DNA of 64,000 nt from Paenibacillus sp. J45TS6 (GTDB taxonomy: Bacteria; Bacillota; Bacilli; Paenibacillales; Paenibacillaceae). The translations under genes were made by a program, and so were the position numbers. Each line of letters opens with the position of its first letter. Position 1 is the stretch's first letter. The stretch covers positions 496,001-560,000 of the forward strand of contig NZ_BOSJ01000001.1 of assembly GCF_018403285.1 (NCBI RefSeq), in the 5' to 3' direction. Under the pieces are notes generated by a model that saw only the letters and a list, made by a program, of their open reading frames with translations, made no database searches and was not told the DNA's origin. Shown one piece after another: positions 26,649 through 36,324 of the stretch.

Positions 26649-27083
26649 CTACTTTACTTCAACACCAAGCTTTTGAAGTGCCTGTTTCAAAATTTTATCG
26701 TTGTTATCATAGCCATTTTGCTTTTGCTTTTCCCAAGCTTCCAGCGGTTTATACCATGCGACACCTTTAATTTCTTCAATCTGTGGCTGCAAATCTCCAC
26801 TCAGTGCTTCTACGAGGTAATAGTGAACTTCTTTATCGACGGTTCCAAGTGAAGAATGTTCATACGTATATTTAATAACATCTACGGGTTCAATGATTTT
26901 GCCGATCATTCCTGTTTCTTCCTGAATTTCACGCAGTGCCGTTTCTTCAATCGTTTCCCCTGGCTCCATTTTACCTTTTGCAAGTGAGATTTTTGCATAT
27001 CTGTCTACGATCAATTGGATTTCAAGGCCTTCTTCTGTATTTCGGTATACGACTCCACCCGCTGAAATTTCTTTAGCTGCCAT
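26649..27083 (-). CDS. Nudix hydrolase
   Basis: 144 residues. Complete Nudix box: G, five residues, E, seven residues, REIQEETG within GKMEPGETIEETALREIQEE. It is expected to hydrolyse a nucleoside diphosphate linked to another moiety; the substrate cannot be told from sequence. Start ATG at 27083 has GAGGGG upstream; a longer TTG start at 27110 is less likely. Downstream of mtaB, separated by an 11-bp inverted repeat. Confidence 0.9.
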   Translation of the reverse strand: MAAKEISAGGVVYRNTEEGLEIQLIVDRYAKISLAKGKMEPGETIEETALREIQEETGMIGKIIEPVDVIKYTYEHSSLGTVDKEVHYYLVEALSGDLQPQIEEIKGVAWYKPLEAWEKQKQNGYDNNDKILKQALQKLGVEVK

Positions 27084-27111
27084 AATGTCGATTCCCCTCT
27101 CTTTGGACAAA

Positions 27112-27171
27112 CAAGGATTTCAGCAACCTAGGGATTGAGGTGGTTCCTCTTCCTAAGCAGTGAAATCCTTG
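27112..27171. repeat. Inverted repeat between mtaB and the Nudix gene
   Basis: Perfect 11-bp pair CAAGGATTTCA (27112-27122) / TGAAATCCTTG (27161-27171), with an inner GAGG...CCTC pairing in the 38-nt loop. On the minus strand it is followed only by TTTGT, so it may be a weak terminator or stabilising hairpin after mtaB; on the plus strand CTTTTTT follows. Confidence 0.6.
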
Positions 27172-27180
27172 CCATCTTTT

Positions 27181-28524
27181 TTATATTATAATCTTAGCTT
27201 GGTTTTCCAACACACGTACAAGTTGTCCTTCGCTTGCGTCCACACCAGCCTTCGTCATTTTGACACGGCACAGCTGACCTACTAATTCTTCGGAACCGTC
27301 AAACTCCATTTGGATGTAGTTATCACTATATCCATGCAGTCTGCCGCTGACTCTGCCTTCTTTTGCGTTTCCTTCCGGAATGACTTCCAGCACCTCGCCC
27401 ACAAATTTCTGAGCATAAGCCAGCTTCATGGAGTCAGATAATTGCAAAAGTTCCTGAACGCGTGCATTCTTCACATCTTCATCTACTTGATCTTCCATGC
27501 GCGCTGCCGGAGTACCTGTACGTTTGGAATAAGGGAACACATGCATTTCTGAGAAATTGATGGCTTTCATGAGTTCGTAACCATTTCTGTACATCTCATC
27601 TGTTTCCCCCGGGAACCCAACGATTACATCCGTTGTAATCCCTACATCCGGCATTGCTTCACGGATACGCAGCATTTTGTTATAGAACTGTTCTGTCGTA
27701 TACTTACGGCGCATCCGTTTCAGGACGTTATCATCCCCCGCTTGGAGCGGAATATGAAAATGACGGCACATTTTTGATGAGCGGTTTAGCACATCGAGCA
27801 TACGATCGTCAATTTGGCTAGCCTCAATGGAACTGATCCGAATACGTTCTAGACCATCTACACGGTCTAAATCCCATAAGAGGCTCGACAAGTCATAATT
27901 GTCCAAATCATCGCCATAACCGCCTGTATGAATACCAGTTAATACAATCTCCTTGTATCCGGCTTCTACGAGCTGATGAGCCTGCGTAATAATACTCTGC
28001 GAATCACGGCTGCGAGATAACCCTCTTGCCCATGGAATAATGCAGAACGTACAGAAATTGTTGCATCCATCTTGAATTTTCAAGAATGCCCGCGTACGGT
28101 CTGCAAAATCAGGTACGTCCATTTCTTCAAACACACGTGTCTTCATAATATTCCGTACTGCATTAACCGGCTCACGAGTTTGCTTGATTTGGTTGACGTA
28201 CGGGATGATTTTATCACGGTCCTGGTTACCTACAACAAGGTCTACTCCGGGAATATCCATAATCTCAGCTGGTGAAGTTTGTGCATAGCAACCTGTTACT
28301 GCAATAATAGCATTAGGATTACGGCGAACAGCGCGGCGAATAATCTGCCGACTCTTTTTGTCGCCTGTGTTCGTAACCGTACAAGTGTTAATCAGATAGA
28401 CATCGGCTGTCTGAGAATCAAAATCTACTTGCTCGTATCCTGCATCTTTAAATTGTTGCCAAATGGCTTCAGTATCATAAAAGTTAACTTTACAACCCAA
28501 GGTGTAAAACGCCACGGATGGCAT
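27181..28524 (-). CDS. mtaB: tRNA (t6A37-C2) methylthiotransferase MtaB
   Basis: 447 residues. N-terminal UPF0004 domain (YTLGCKVNFYDTEAIW with conserved Cys), radical SAM cluster motif CNNFCTFC at about 153-160, and a C-terminal TRAM domain. It installs the methylthio group of ms2t6A37 in tRNA-Lys. ATG with GGGAGG made from the rsmE end. Follows rsmE by 2 bp, as yqeU-yqeV do in Bacillus. Confidence 0.95.
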   Translation of the reverse strand: MPSVAFYTLGCKVNFYDTEAIWQQFKDAGYEQVDFDSQTADVYLINTCTVTNTGDKKSRQIIRRAVRRNPNAIIAVTGCYAQTSPAEIMDIPGVDLVVGNQDRDKIIPYVNQIKQTREPVNAVRNIMKTRVFEEMDVPDFADRTRAFLKIQDGCNNFCTFCIIPWARGLSRSRDSQSIITQAHQLVEAGYKEIVLTGIHTGGYGDDLDNYDLSSLLWDLDRVDGLERIRISSIEASQIDDRMLDVLNRSSKMCRHFHIPLQAGDDNVLKRMRRKYTTEQFYNKMLRIREAMPDVGITTDVIVGFPGETDEMYRNGYELMKAINFSEMHVFPYSKRTGTPAARMEDQVDEDVKNARVQELLQLSDSMKLAYAQKFVGEVLEVIPEGNAKEGRVSGRLHGYSDNYIQMEFDGSEELVGQLCRVKMTKAGVDASEGQLVRVLENQAKIII

Positions 28525-28526
28525 AA

Positions 28527-29297
28527 TTACATTCCTCCCATTTCCTCAGTTTCATATAAGATACATGTTAAAGCCAGCATCCCGGCCGTTTCTGCTCGCA
28601 AAATTCGCTTACCTAGTCCAACTGACTTTGCTCCCGCTGCTTCCGCTGCTTCTGACTCCCCTGTAGTAAACCCACCTTCTGGACCCACGATCACAAGAAC
28701 ACGGGGATCTATACTTGGATCTGCTTTCAGTTTGTCAGCAAATGGCTTCACCACATCGCGCAGCTGCAATCCTTGTTCTTTTTCATAACAATAACATACG
28801 AGATCATAGTCTTCAAAAGAAGCCAAAAGTTCTTTCCATGACTTTGATTCCGTGATTTCTGGAACTTTGTTACGATGGCTTTGCTCGGCTGCTTCCTTGG
28901 CAATCTTCCGCCAGCGCTCCAGACGTTTGCCTTCTTTCTTGGCATCATACTGCACGATGGTTCGCTCCGAGACGAAAGGAACAAACACGGCAGCTCCAAT
29001 TTCAGTGCATTTCTGGATAACAAGTTCCATCTTGTCCCCTTTAGGCAAGCTTTGGGCGATGGTTACCGAAACTTTAGGTTCATGGTCCATAGGCAGCCAC
29101 TCTATGATAGACACCGTTACTTGTGAAGCTTCGATCTCCGAAATTTCAGCCAGCGCTTCCCGGGAAACTCCGTCGCTTACGATCAGCTTATCCCCTGGCT
29201 TGCCGCGCATCACCTTCGTAATATGTCTTACATCGTCGCCAGTAATGGTTGCTTTATGTTCTTCTAGCTGACTTGGTTCAATAAAATAACGCTGCAT
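28527..29297 (-). CDS. rsmE: 16S rRNA (m3U1498) methyltransferase RsmE
   Basis: 256 residues. N-terminal PUA-like domain (MQRYFIEPSQLEEHKATIT) and a C-terminal SPOUT trefoil-knot domain with VLVIVGPEGGFTTGE and LGKRILRAETA, the SAM site of the RsmE family. It methylates U1498 of 16S rRNA. Second-last gene of the dnaJ-prmA-rsmE-mtaB group. Confidence 0.95.
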   Translation of the reverse strand: MQRYFIEPSQLEEHKATITGDDVRHITKVMRGKPGDKLIVSDGVSREALAEISEIEASQVTVSIIEWLPMDHEPKVSVTIAQSLPKGDKMELVIQKCTEIGAAVFVPFVSERTIVQYDAKKEGKRLERWRKIAKEAAEQSHRNKVPEITESKSWKELLASFEDYDLVCYCYEKEQGLQLRDVVKPFADKLKADPSIDPRVLVIVGPEGGFTTGESEAAEAAGAKSVGLGKRILRAETAGMLALTCILYETEEMGGM

Positions 29298-29415
29298 GGA
29301 TCTATGATCACCTGTCTTTTCATATCAATGGTTTAGATTAAAATACAGTGCTTGTCATGAAATGACCACATTACATGTTACAACTTTTCATGCCTTCTGA
29401 CTACCCTTAAAAGAC

Positions 29416-29460
29416 TGGCAGCAGTGACTTCCTGGGCTGTGTGCCCATCCATCCCTGCCA
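29416..29460 (-). terminator. Possible terminator hairpin before rsmE
   Basis: Outer pair TGGCAG/CTGCCA with an inner TGGGC/GCCCA hairpin, followed on the minus strand by GTCTTTT. The T-run is short, so partial termination after the site-2 protease gene is the most that can be said. Confidence 0.4.
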
Positions 29461-29477
29461 CCCCTTCTTATCTATGA

Positions 29478-30155
29478 TCAAGCAAAAATCGTCATGATCA
29501 TATGTGCGATTCCCACATACCAACTCATTGACAACTCATATAGCGGAGTAATGGTGTAACGGCTCAGCGGGGTAATGACGAGAATCAAGAAAATCAACAT
29601 AGACCATTGTTCCAATTTGTGCAGACTCATTCGCGCGGAAGGAGACACAAGTTCCTCGACAATTCGGTACCCGTCAAGCGGAGGGAGAGGAATAAGGTTA
29701 AAGAAAAACAAGAAAAAGTTCGTTACATTAAAAATAGAGAAAAAAGTGGAAATAGCAAAAACAATTCTTTGATTCTCGATGGATTCCATAACTCCAAACT
29801 GAACAAGAAGTGCATAAGTAATCGTACCGAGAACAGCAAGAAGCAAGTTGCTCAGAGGTCCAGCCGCTGACACAACCACACTCATCATACGGCGTTTCTC
29901 AAAGTTATCCCGATTTACTGGGATGGGACGTGCCCATCCAAATCCGGCAATGACAAGCAGCAACAGTCCAAAAAGATCAAAATGAACTGCTGGATTGAGT
30001 GTCATACGTCCGAGCAATCTTGCGGTTGGATCCCCAAATTTATTAGCAAAATACGCATGAGAAAACTCATGGACCGTAAATGCAATAATAATCGTCAGAA
30101 TAAAGAAAGGAAGACGATCCAGGTCGTAGAAGAAAAACTGATTAAGAAAGTCCAT
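29478..30155 (-). CDS. Site-2 protease family (M50) intramembrane metalloprotease
   Basis: 225 residues, mostly TM helices. HEFSH (about 29-33) within FTVHEFSHAYFANKFGD supplies the HExxH zinc site, and NLIPLPPLDGYRI (about 153-165) supplies the second motif with the third zinc ligand Asp. This is the compact YwhC/group III form without PDZ or CBS domain. Substrate unknown. ATG 3 bp from the prmA stop, so probably co-transcribed with it. Confidence 0.9.
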   Translation of the reverse strand: MDFLNQFFFYDLDRLPFFILTIIIAFTVHEFSHAYFANKFGDPTARLLGRMTLNPAVHFDLFGLLLLVIAGFGWARPIPVNRDNFEKRRMMSVVVSAAGPLSNLLLAVLGTITYALLVQFGVMESIENQRIVFAISTFFSIFNVTNFFLFFFNLIPLPPLDGYRIVEELVSPSARMSLHKLEQWSMLIFLILVITPLSRYTITPLYELSMSWYVGIAHMIMTIFA

Positions 30156-30158
30156 TCT

Positions 30159-31121
30159 TTATTTCCTCGACACAAAAGCAAGCCAATCATCTTCACGGTG
30201 AATATCGATGATGTCGAAACCGGCTTCTTTCAGTGCTTTCTCTACAATTTCTTCTTTGTTTTTCCAGATACCCGAAGCGATATATAAACCGCCTGGTTTC
30301 AAGCCCTGATACACATCTCCGACAAAGAGCAAAATCACTTCAGCAAGAATGTTAGCAACAACCACATCAACAGGCATGCTTACTCCAAGTGCATTATCCT
30401 GTTTGTCCAGTATGGACAGCAGGTCACTTTCATAGACTGTAATGTCGCGTTCGAGTCCGTTCAGGCGGCTGTTTTCTTCGGCACTTTGCACGGCAACCGG
30501 ATCAAGATCAAGCGCTAGCACATGTTTCGCTCCAAGTTTTACTGCACCAATCGCCAGAATTCCCGATCCCGTTCCTACGTCGATAATTTCCTCCCCGCCT
30601 TGGAGATATTGCTCAAGCGCACGCAGACATAGAGAAGTCGTTGGATGTGCTCCTGTTCCAAAAGCCATTCCTGGGTCAATCTCGATAATTTTCTCAGCAG
30701 GGCTTGCAGGTACGTATTCCTCCCATGTAGGCTTAATGACCAACTGATTTGATACTTTTAGTGGTTTGAAATATTGTTTCCACGCATTTGCCCAGCTGTC
30801 TTCATCTACTTGCTGTACCAAAATATCTGCCTTCCCAGCATCAATATTAAACTCCTTCAGTTCTTCGATCCGAGGATGAATGGTGTTCGTTACTTCTGTC
30901 ATATCCACTGTATCTGCAAAATACCCTTTAATCACAGCTTCGCCTTCAGGAATATCGTTCAGCGGTTGATCATAAAGTTCTCCATACTCCGTTGATCTCT
31001 TTTTGTTCAGTGTCCCTGATTCTTCAATGGATACACCGCCTGCACCTGCTTCGTGCAGAAAATTGGAGATCATCTCCACGGCTTCTTCCGTTGTATGTAT
31101 TGTTATTTCATTCCAGATCAT
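30159..31121 (-). CDS. prmA: Ribosomal protein L11 methyltransferase PrmA
   Basis: 320 residues. N-terminal substrate-recognition domain and a C-terminal SAM-dependent methyltransferase with IDVGTGSGILAIGAVKLGA (motif I) and VLALDLDPVAVQSAEEN, then VVANILAEVILL. It trimethylates lysines of L11. ATG with GGGGAGG. In B. subtilis prmA (yqeT) follows dnaJ directly; here two small genes and two terminators intervene. Confidence 0.95.
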   Translation of the reverse strand: MIWNEITIHTTEEAVEMISNFLHEAGAGGVSIEESGTLNKKRSTEYGELYDQPLNDIPEGEAVIKGYFADTVDMTEVTNTIHPRIEELKEFNIDAGKADILVQQVDEDSWANAWKQYFKPLKVSNQLVIKPTWEEYVPASPAEKIIEIDPGMAFGTGAHPTTSLCLRALEQYLQGGEEIIDVGTGSGILAIGAVKLGAKHVLALDLDPVAVQSAEENSRLNGLERDITVYESDLLSILDKQDNALGVSMPVDVVVANILAEVILLFVGDVYQGLKPGGLYIASGIWKNKEEIVEKALKEAGFDIIDIHREDDWLAFVSRK

Positions 31122-31248
31122 AAGTTTATAATTTCCTCCCCTATCTTCATCTTTCTCATTGTACTATATATCCTGCAAAGAGCACAAAGACTCTATGTTC
31201 ATCATGTTCACAGTTATGTCCAGGTGCTTATCAGATTATAGCAGCACA

Positions 31249-31280
31249 TAAAAAAGCACCGGCCTTGAGCCGATGCTTCG
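31249..31280 (-). terminator. Rho-independent terminator of the small gene pair
   Basis: Stem AAGCATCGGC / GCCGGTGCTT, followed on the minus strand by TTTTTTATG, 8 bp after the stop at 31287. Confidence 0.88.
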
Positions 31281-31286
31281 CTTCTT

Positions 31287-31484
31287 CTATTTCTGTTTGA
31301 ATCTGAAATCATGTAAATCTTTCGTTTGACGACGGTCCGCTGCCGCACTGCGGTTCAAAGCTTCAATATCTTCCATATCCGCTTCTACACTGCTGAATTC
31401 CACATCTTCAACCTTCGAGGATTGTAGTTCTTTTATTTTTTCTGTTTTTGTCATCACTTTATCAATCCGTTTATTATGTGACAT
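31287..31484 (-). CDS. Small hydrophilic protein, YfhD-like
   Basis: 65 residues, highly charged, starting MSHNKRIDKVMTKTEK and containing VEFSSVEADMEDIEALNRSA and ADRRQ. The VEFS...AD..D.EA...AADRR pattern resembles the YfhD family of small, sporulation-associated proteins; this is by eye. ATG at 31484 chosen for AAGGAGG 8 bp upstream. It is 31 bp after the 120-residue gene. Confidence 0.65.
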   Translation of the reverse strand: MSHNKRIDKVMTKTEKIKELQSSKVEDVEFSSVEADMEDIEALNRSAAADRRQTKDLHDFRFKQK

Positions 31485-31515
31485 TTGATCTTCCTCCTTA
31501 CAATGAATTTTTGTA

Positions 31516-31878
31516 TTAAATAAAGCCACCTGATTGCTCGATAATGGCTAGTGCCTCATGATGAGAAGATTCGTCAACAACCACAGTTAACAGAATATCT
31601 TTTCCTGTTGGACCACCTCCGCCTCCATCACTCATTCCGCTCGCTGTAACGTCGGCAGCGGCAAGAACTCCTGCATCTTTCGTAAACGTGCCATCCTGGG
31701 TCACAGAAGCCAAGCTGCTCATGGTACTTGTCAAAATCGGATCATTACTGCCTTCACCCGCATATCTGCTGAAACGGTCAATTGACATGTGTTCCACTTT
31801 TAATCCTTGCAGCTTTGCAGCAACGCTCTGAGCTTGTTCAGGGGTATTGAAGTAAGCGAGAATATTTTTTTCTGTCAC
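31516..31878 (-). CDS. Stress-protein-like 120-residue protein
   Basis: Starts TEKNILAYFNTPEQAQSVAA; the first 40 residues look like a ferredoxin-like alpha/beta segment, followed by a Gly-rich loop (SDGGGGGPTGKD) and ILLTVVVDESSHHEALAIIE. It resembles Bacillus YflT/GS17M-type heat-stress proteins in outline only. GTG at 31878 chosen since AAGGCGG lies 9 bp upstream; an ATG at 31902 has no RBS. Lies between dnaJ and prmA. Confidence 0.6.
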   Translation of the reverse strand: MTEKNILAYFNTPEQAQSVAAKLQGLKVEHMSIDRFSRYAGEGSNDPILTSTMSSLASVTQDGTFTKDAGVLAAADVTASGMSDGGGGGPTGKDILLTVVVDESSHHEALAIIEQSGGFI

Positions 31879-31970
31879 GTCAGTACACCGCCTTTTTTTC
31901 ATCTCATAAGGAATCCAATGATCATGTAAAGTTCAAGATTAGAATACCGCATAACCCGTTTTTTTATACG

Positions 31971-32010
31971 CAAAAAAGACTGCTCATTCTTAAGATGAAC
32001 AGTCTTTTTC
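31971..32010 (-). terminator. Rho-independent terminator of the hrcA-grpE-dnaK-dnaJ operon
   Basis: Minus-strand stem AAAAGACTGTTCAT / AATGAGCAGTCTTTT with a short loop and a TTTTTTG tail, 8 bp past the dnaJ stop. Confidence 0.9.
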
Positions 32011-32017
32011 CTACCTA

Positions 32018-33142
32018 TTAATCTCCACGAAACGCACGTTTTACACGATCAAAGAAAGATTGCTCATTCTCATGCGTTTGTTCTCCGTTCAGTGCAGCAA
32101 ATTCACGAAGCAAATCTTTCTGTTCTTCGCTTAGTTTGCTTGGAGTGACAACGACAACTTTTACATGCTGATCTCCTTGGCCGCTTCCGCGAAGATGAGG
32201 AACACCTTTTCCTTTGAGTCGGAAATAAGTTCCGGTCTGCGTACCTGCCGGGATTTTCAGCTTCACTTTTTCTCGCAAGGTCGGAATTTCAATCTCATCC
32301 CCAAGTGCGGCTTGCGCAAACGTCAGTGGAATTTCACAGTAGATATCATTTCCTTCTCTTTCGAAGAAGTCATGTGATTTCACACGAATTACGATATATA
32401 GATCGCCCGCAGGACCTCCGCGTAATCCACCTTCACCTTCACCACTCATACGCAGCTGAGCACCATCATCCACACCTGCAGGAATCTTAACGTGAATCTT
32501 GCGTTGTTTCCGAACTTTACCGCTTCCTTGGCAAGTCGTACATTTTTCCTTAATGATTTTCCCAGAACCTCCACAGTTGGAGCAAGCACGGCGATTCACC
32601 ATACGTCCGAATGGAGTATTCTGTACCACCTCTTCTTGACCGCTGCCATGACATACGGAACAAGTCTCTGGTTTCGTTCCTGGTTTTGCACCGGAACCAT
32701 GACATGTATCGCAGCTCTCTGTCCGCGGGATCGTAATATCGGATTCTTTACCGAATACCGCTTCCTTGAACTCAATAGTCATCGTGTACTGAAGATCATT
32801 ACCTCGCTGCGGTGCATTTGGATCTCTCCGTCCGCCGCCTCCGCCGCCAAAGAACATATCGAAAATGTCGCCGAATCCACCAAAGTCTTGAGCTCCGCCA
32901 AAGCCGCCCATCCCTTGATTCGGATCGACATGACCATATTGATCATATGTTGCCCGCTTCTGTCCGTCACTAAGAACGTCATAAGCTTCTTTTACTTCCT
33001 TGAATTTCGTTTCCGCATCGGCTGCCTTGTTCACATCCGGGTGATATTGACGGGCCAGCTTACGGTATGCTTTTTTAATTTCATCTTCACCAGCGTTTTT
33101 ACTAACGCCTAGTACCTCATAGTAGTCACGCTTATCAGCCAC
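32018..33142 (-). CDS. dnaJ: Chaperone protein DnaJ
   Basis: 374 residues. J domain ([17 protein letters not shown], with HPD near 34), G/F region ([26 protein letters not shown]), four CxxCxGxG zinc repeats ([32 protein letters not shown]) and C-terminal substrate domains. Co-chaperone that stimulates DnaK ATPase. Start GTG at 33142, five bases after GGGGGTGG; the longer frame to 33214 lacks an RBS. Ends the CIRCE operon. Confidence 0.97.
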   Translation of the reverse strand: MADKRDYYEVLGVSKNAGEDEIKKAYRKLARQYHPDVNKAADAETKFKEVKEAYDVLSDGQKRATYDQYGHVDPNQGMGGFGGAQDFGGFGDIFDMFFGGGGGGRRDPNAPQRGNDLQYTMTIEFKEAVFGKESDITIPRTESCDTCHGSGAKPGTKPETCSVCHGSGQEEVVQNTPFGRMVNRRACSNCGGSGKIIKEKCTTCQGSGKVRKQRKIHVKIPAGVDDGAQLRMSGEGEGGLRGGPAGDLYIVIRVKSHDFFEREGNDIYCEIPLTFAQAALGDEIEIPTLREKVKLKIPAGTQTGTYFRLKGKGVPHLRGSGQGDQHVKVVVVTPSKLSEEQKDLLREFAALNGEQTHENEQSFFDRVKRAFRGD

Positions 33143-33270
33143 TCTTCCACCCCCATACCTTTTACAAACATAACTATAAACATAACGTATATACGTGACA
33201 AAAGGAAGAATCAAAGCACGAAATTACTCCGGCTTTGACCTTCCCATGCTTGTCACTTGTAAGGCTTATG

Positions 33271-33288
33271 ATCGTTTTTACAAACGAT
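33271..33288 (-). other. Short hairpin after the dnaK stop
   Basis: Perfect 7-bp stem ATCGTTT/AAACGAT with a 4-nt loop begins 3 bp past the dnaK stop and has no U-tract on the minus strand. It probably protects the dnaK 3' end or marks processing between dnaK and dnaJ. Confidence 0.5.
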
Positions 33289-33291
33289 TAT

Positions 33292-35133
33292 TTATTTTTT
33301 ATCCTCATCTACAACTTCATAGTCAGCATCAACGACATTATCGCGTCCGCCTGCATTTTGCTGTGCGTCTGCACCTGCACCTTGCGCTTCAGCTGCTTGC
33401 TGAGCTTGCTCATACAGTTTTACAGACAGTTGCTGAACGATTTCAGTAAGTTCCTCTGTAGCTGCTTTGATTTCTTCAGCGTTATCGGACTCAAGCGTTT
33501 TTTGCAGTTTTTCTTTCGCTGCATTCGCTTTTTCTACTTCGCCTGCATCTGCTTTTTCGCCGAGGTCTTTAATTGTTTTATCTACAGAGTAGATTAATTG
33601 GTCAGCCGTATTTTTCACTTCAACAAGTTCTCTGCGTTTTTTATCTTCTTCTGCATGAAGTTCAGCGTCTTTCATCATTTGTTCAACTTCTGCATCTGAC
33701 AAACCGCTGGAAGATGTGATTGTGATTTTTTGGGTTTTATTTGTACCTTTGTCTGTAGCAGATACGTTAACAATACCGTTCGCATCGATGTCAAAAGTAA
33801 CTTCGATTTGAGGTACACCGCGTGGTGCTGGAGGAATATCTCCCAGCATAAAGCGTCCGAGTGTTTTGTTACCCGCTGCCATTTCGCGTTCCCCTTGAAG
33901 TACGTGGATTTCAACGCTTGGTTGGTTATCCGCATAAGTAGAGAACACTTGGGATTTACTAGTTGGGATCGTTGTGTTACGTTCGATCATTTTCGTAAAT
34001 ACTCCGCCTGCAGTTTCAATACCAAGGGACAATGGAGTTACGTCAAGAAGAACAACGTCTTTTACGTCCCCAGTAAGTACGCCGGCTTGTACTGCTGCAC
34101 CAAGAGCAACAACTTCGTCTGGGTTAACGCCTTTATGAGGGTCTTTACCAGTGAGTCTCTTAATTGCTTCTTGTACTGCTGGGATACGAGTCGATCCACC
34201 AACAAGTACAACTTTGTCGATATCGTTAGCTGTCATACCTGCATCACTCAAAGCTTGACGAGTTGGGCCGAGTGTACGCTCTACCAGGTTCGCAGAAATT
34301 TCTTCGAATTTCGCACGAGTCAAGTTCATTTCCAAGTGTTGCGGTACGCCGTCTGCTACCGTAATGAACGGAAGGGAAATTGTTGTTGTCAGTACGCCGG
34401 ACAACTCTTTTTTCGCTTTTTCTGCAGCGTCTTTCAGACGTTGTACAGCTGCTTTATCTTTGCTCAGATCAATACCTTGATCTTTTTTGAATTCACTTAC
34501 CATGTAATCAATGATGACTTGGTCAAAATCGTCACCACCAAGGCTGTTGTCACCGCTGGTTGCTTTTACTTCGAAGAATCCATCACCAAGTTCAAGGATA
34601 GATACGTCAAACGTACCGCCGCCTAGGTCATATACAAGGATCGTTTGATCTTCGGATTTTTCAAGACCGTAAGCAAGTGCTGCAGCTGTTGGCTCGTTGA
34701 CAATACGAAGAACTTCAAGACCTGCAATTTTACCAGCATCTTTTGTTGCTTGACGTTGACCGTCATTAAAGTAAGCTGGAACTGTGATAACCGCTTGAGT
34801 TACCGGTTGGCCTAGATAAGCCTCTGCATCAGATTTCAGTTTTTGCAAGATCATTGCTGAAATTTCTTGAGCGGAGTAATCTTTTCCATCAATTGTTTCT
34901 TTATGGCTCGTACCCATATGACGTTTGATAGAGCTGATCGTACGATCAGGGTTTGTGATTGCTTGACGTTTTGCAGTTTCACCTACAACACGTTCACCAT
35001 CTTTTTTAAAACCTACTACGGAAGGGGTAGTACGTCCGCCTTCTGGGTTAGGGATGACTACAGCTTCGCCGCCTTCCATAACTGCTACGCAAGAGTTTGT
35101 GGTTCCAAGGTCAATACCAATAACTTTACTCAT
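33292..35133 (-). CDS. dnaK: Chaperone protein DnaK (Hsp70)
   Basis: 613 residues. N-terminal [18 protein letters not shown], phosphate-2 motif [14 protein letters not shown], adenosine motif [13 protein letters not shown], linker [14 protein letters not shown] and the C-terminal lid ending [14 protein letters not shown]. All Hsp70 hallmarks are intact. ATG at 35133 preceded by AGAAGGAGG; the extra upstream codons in frame are not translated on this reading. It is 398 bp from grpE, an unusually long spacer with hairpins and repeats. Confidence 0.98.
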   Translation of the reverse strand: MSKVIGIDLGTTNSCVAVMEGGEAVVIPNPEGGRTTPSVVGFKKDGERVVGETAKRQAITNPDRTISSIKRHMGTSHKETIDGKDYSAQEISAMILQKLKSDAEAYLGQPVTQAVITVPAYFNDGQRQATKDAGKIAGLEVLRIVNEPTAAALAYGLEKSEDQTILVYDLGGGTFDVSILELGDGFFEVKATSGDNSLGGDDFDQVIIDYMVSEFKKDQGIDLSKDKAAVQRLKDAAEKAKKELSGVLTTTISLPFITVADGVPQHLEMNLTRAKFEEISANLVERTLGPTRQALSDAGMTANDIDKVVLVGGSTRIPAVQEAIKRLTGKDPHKGVNPDEVVALGAAVQAGVLTGDVKDVVLLDVTPLSLGIETAGGVFTKMIERNTTIPTSKSQVFSTYADNQPSVEIHVLQGEREMAAGNKTLGRFMLGDIPPAPRGVPQIEVTFDIDANGIVNVSATDKGTNKTQKITITSSSGLSDAEVEQMMKDAELHAEEDKKRRELVEVKNTADQLIYSVDKTIKDLGEKADAGEVEKANAAKEKLQKTLESDNAEEIKAATEELTEIVQQLSVKLYEQAQQAAEAQGAGADAQQNAGGRDNVVDADYEVVDEDKK

Positions 35134-35282
35134 GGATAATATCCTCCTTCTGTATGTGCAGGCTTTTAAGGCCCATTTATTCAATGTATATCATTCGTAG
35201 AAAGTCAGTGACTTACCCCGAATTATTTATTGGAAATCTATAAACATGTAAAACGTTGAACACGTTAGAACATCTAAGTAAT

Positions 35283-35425
35283 ACATGTGAGACATTCAAA
35301 ATGTTAAAACATTAAAGATTAGAATCATCTGAAACATTTAGAACATTTAGAACACAACATTAAAAAGATTAAAAACATTAAAAACACAAAAAGATTAAAA
35401 AGATTTAAAACATTCAAACACAGAG
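35283..35425 (-). repeat. U-rich degenerate 11-nt repeats ahead of dnaK
   Basis: Within the 398-bp grpE-dnaK spacer, the minus strand carries about ten degenerate copies of a TTTTTAATGTT / TTCTAAATGTT type word. The tract is extremely AT-rich and non-coding. Confidence 0.6.
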
Positions 35426-35429
35426 TATA

Positions 35430-35531
35430 AACATTTCATGCAGTCTTTTCGACTGGCACCGAAATGTTCATACCTAAGTTTATGTCAATCAATGATTTCG
35501 CCATTCTTTCGAATGGCTTGGATCATTGATT
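35430..35531 (-). other. Two composite hairpins after grpE
   Basis: Hairpin 1: AACATTTC (35430) / GAAATGTT (35461) around CAGTC (35441) / GACTG (35451). Hairpin 2: AATCAATGAT (35487) / ATCATTGATT (35522) around GCCATTC (35500) / GAATGGC (35511). Both have a U/C loop; hairpin 2 abuts the grpE stop. Neither has a terminator U-tract. Confidence 0.8.
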
Positions 35532-36128
35532 TTACATACTTACTTTAACCATCGCAGGGCGAAGTACTCTATCTTTAATCATGTAGCCTTTTTGTACTTC
35601 TTCCACTACGAATCCTTCTTCATACTCATCACTTTCAACCTGCATGATCGCTTGGTGGAATTCCGGATTAAACGGCTGACCCACCGTGTTCATAACAGTA
35701 AGACCCTCCGCTCCGAGGACACCCTCCAGCTGGCGGAAGATCATGTTCACTCCTTTAATCAAGGAGTCCGTATCTGTATTAGAATCAGCAGTGCTCATCG
35801 CACGTTCAAAGTTATCAATGACAGGTACAAGTTCAGTGATCAGCTTCGTCGTAGCATACTTCGCTAGATCTTCCTTCTCCTTTTGAGTACGGCGACGGAA
35901 GTTATCGAAATCAGCTTGTGTACGTAAGTAACGTTTCTCGTTCTCTTCAGCAAGTGCTTTGAATTTAGCAACCTCAGGATCAAGTACCTCTGCTTCAGTT
36001 CCCTCCTGTGCTGATTCAGCAGAATCATTCACCGGGTTTTGTTCCTCTGCAGCTTGATCAGCTTCATTCACTACGTTTTCTTGCGGAGTGTTTTCTTCTT
36101 TGTCTACAAATGTTTGTTCATCTTTCAA
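35532..36128 (-). CDS. grpE: Nucleotide exchange factor GrpE
   Basis: 198 residues. Acidic, disordered N-terminus (about 1-55), a long coiled-coil helix, the family block YLRTQADFDNFRRRTQKEKED, and the C-terminal beta wing ending in a GYMIKDRVLRPAMVKVS block. It releases ADP from DnaK. Start TTG at 36128 with AAGGAGG 8 bp upstream; the GTG three codons earlier overlaps the RBS. Between hrcA and dnaK. Confidence 0.96.
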   Translation of the reverse strand: MKDEQTFVDKEENTPQENVVNEADQAAEEQNPVNDSAESAQEGTEAEVLDPEVAKFKALAEENEKRYLRTQADFDNFRRRTQKEKEDLAKYATTKLITELVPVIDNFERAMSTADSNTDTDSLIKGVNMIFRQLEGVLGAEGLTVMNTVGQPFNPEFHQAIMQVESDEYEEGFVVEEVQKGYMIKDRVLRPAMVKVSM

Positions 36129-36324
36129 GATGTTCACCTCCTTAAAATAGGAATAAGTCTACTACTCTGATAACGCGGTCCTCTATTCATTCCACATAAG
36201 AACGATACAGACCTGCGTTAGTCCATAGATTTCATTATTAATCGAATCTTGTCTATTCTAAACAGGGCCTATATTTAAAAGAAGACAAGAATTAGAATTA
36301 CCAACTGACTATTTCTCATCACAA

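Noticed and set aside
33730-34626. 298-residue open frame on the plus strand opposite dnaK
   Set aside because: Antisense to a highly expressed gene with biased codons; Cys/Phe/Tyr-rich product with no family features and no RBS. Such frames opposite dnaK are a known artefact.
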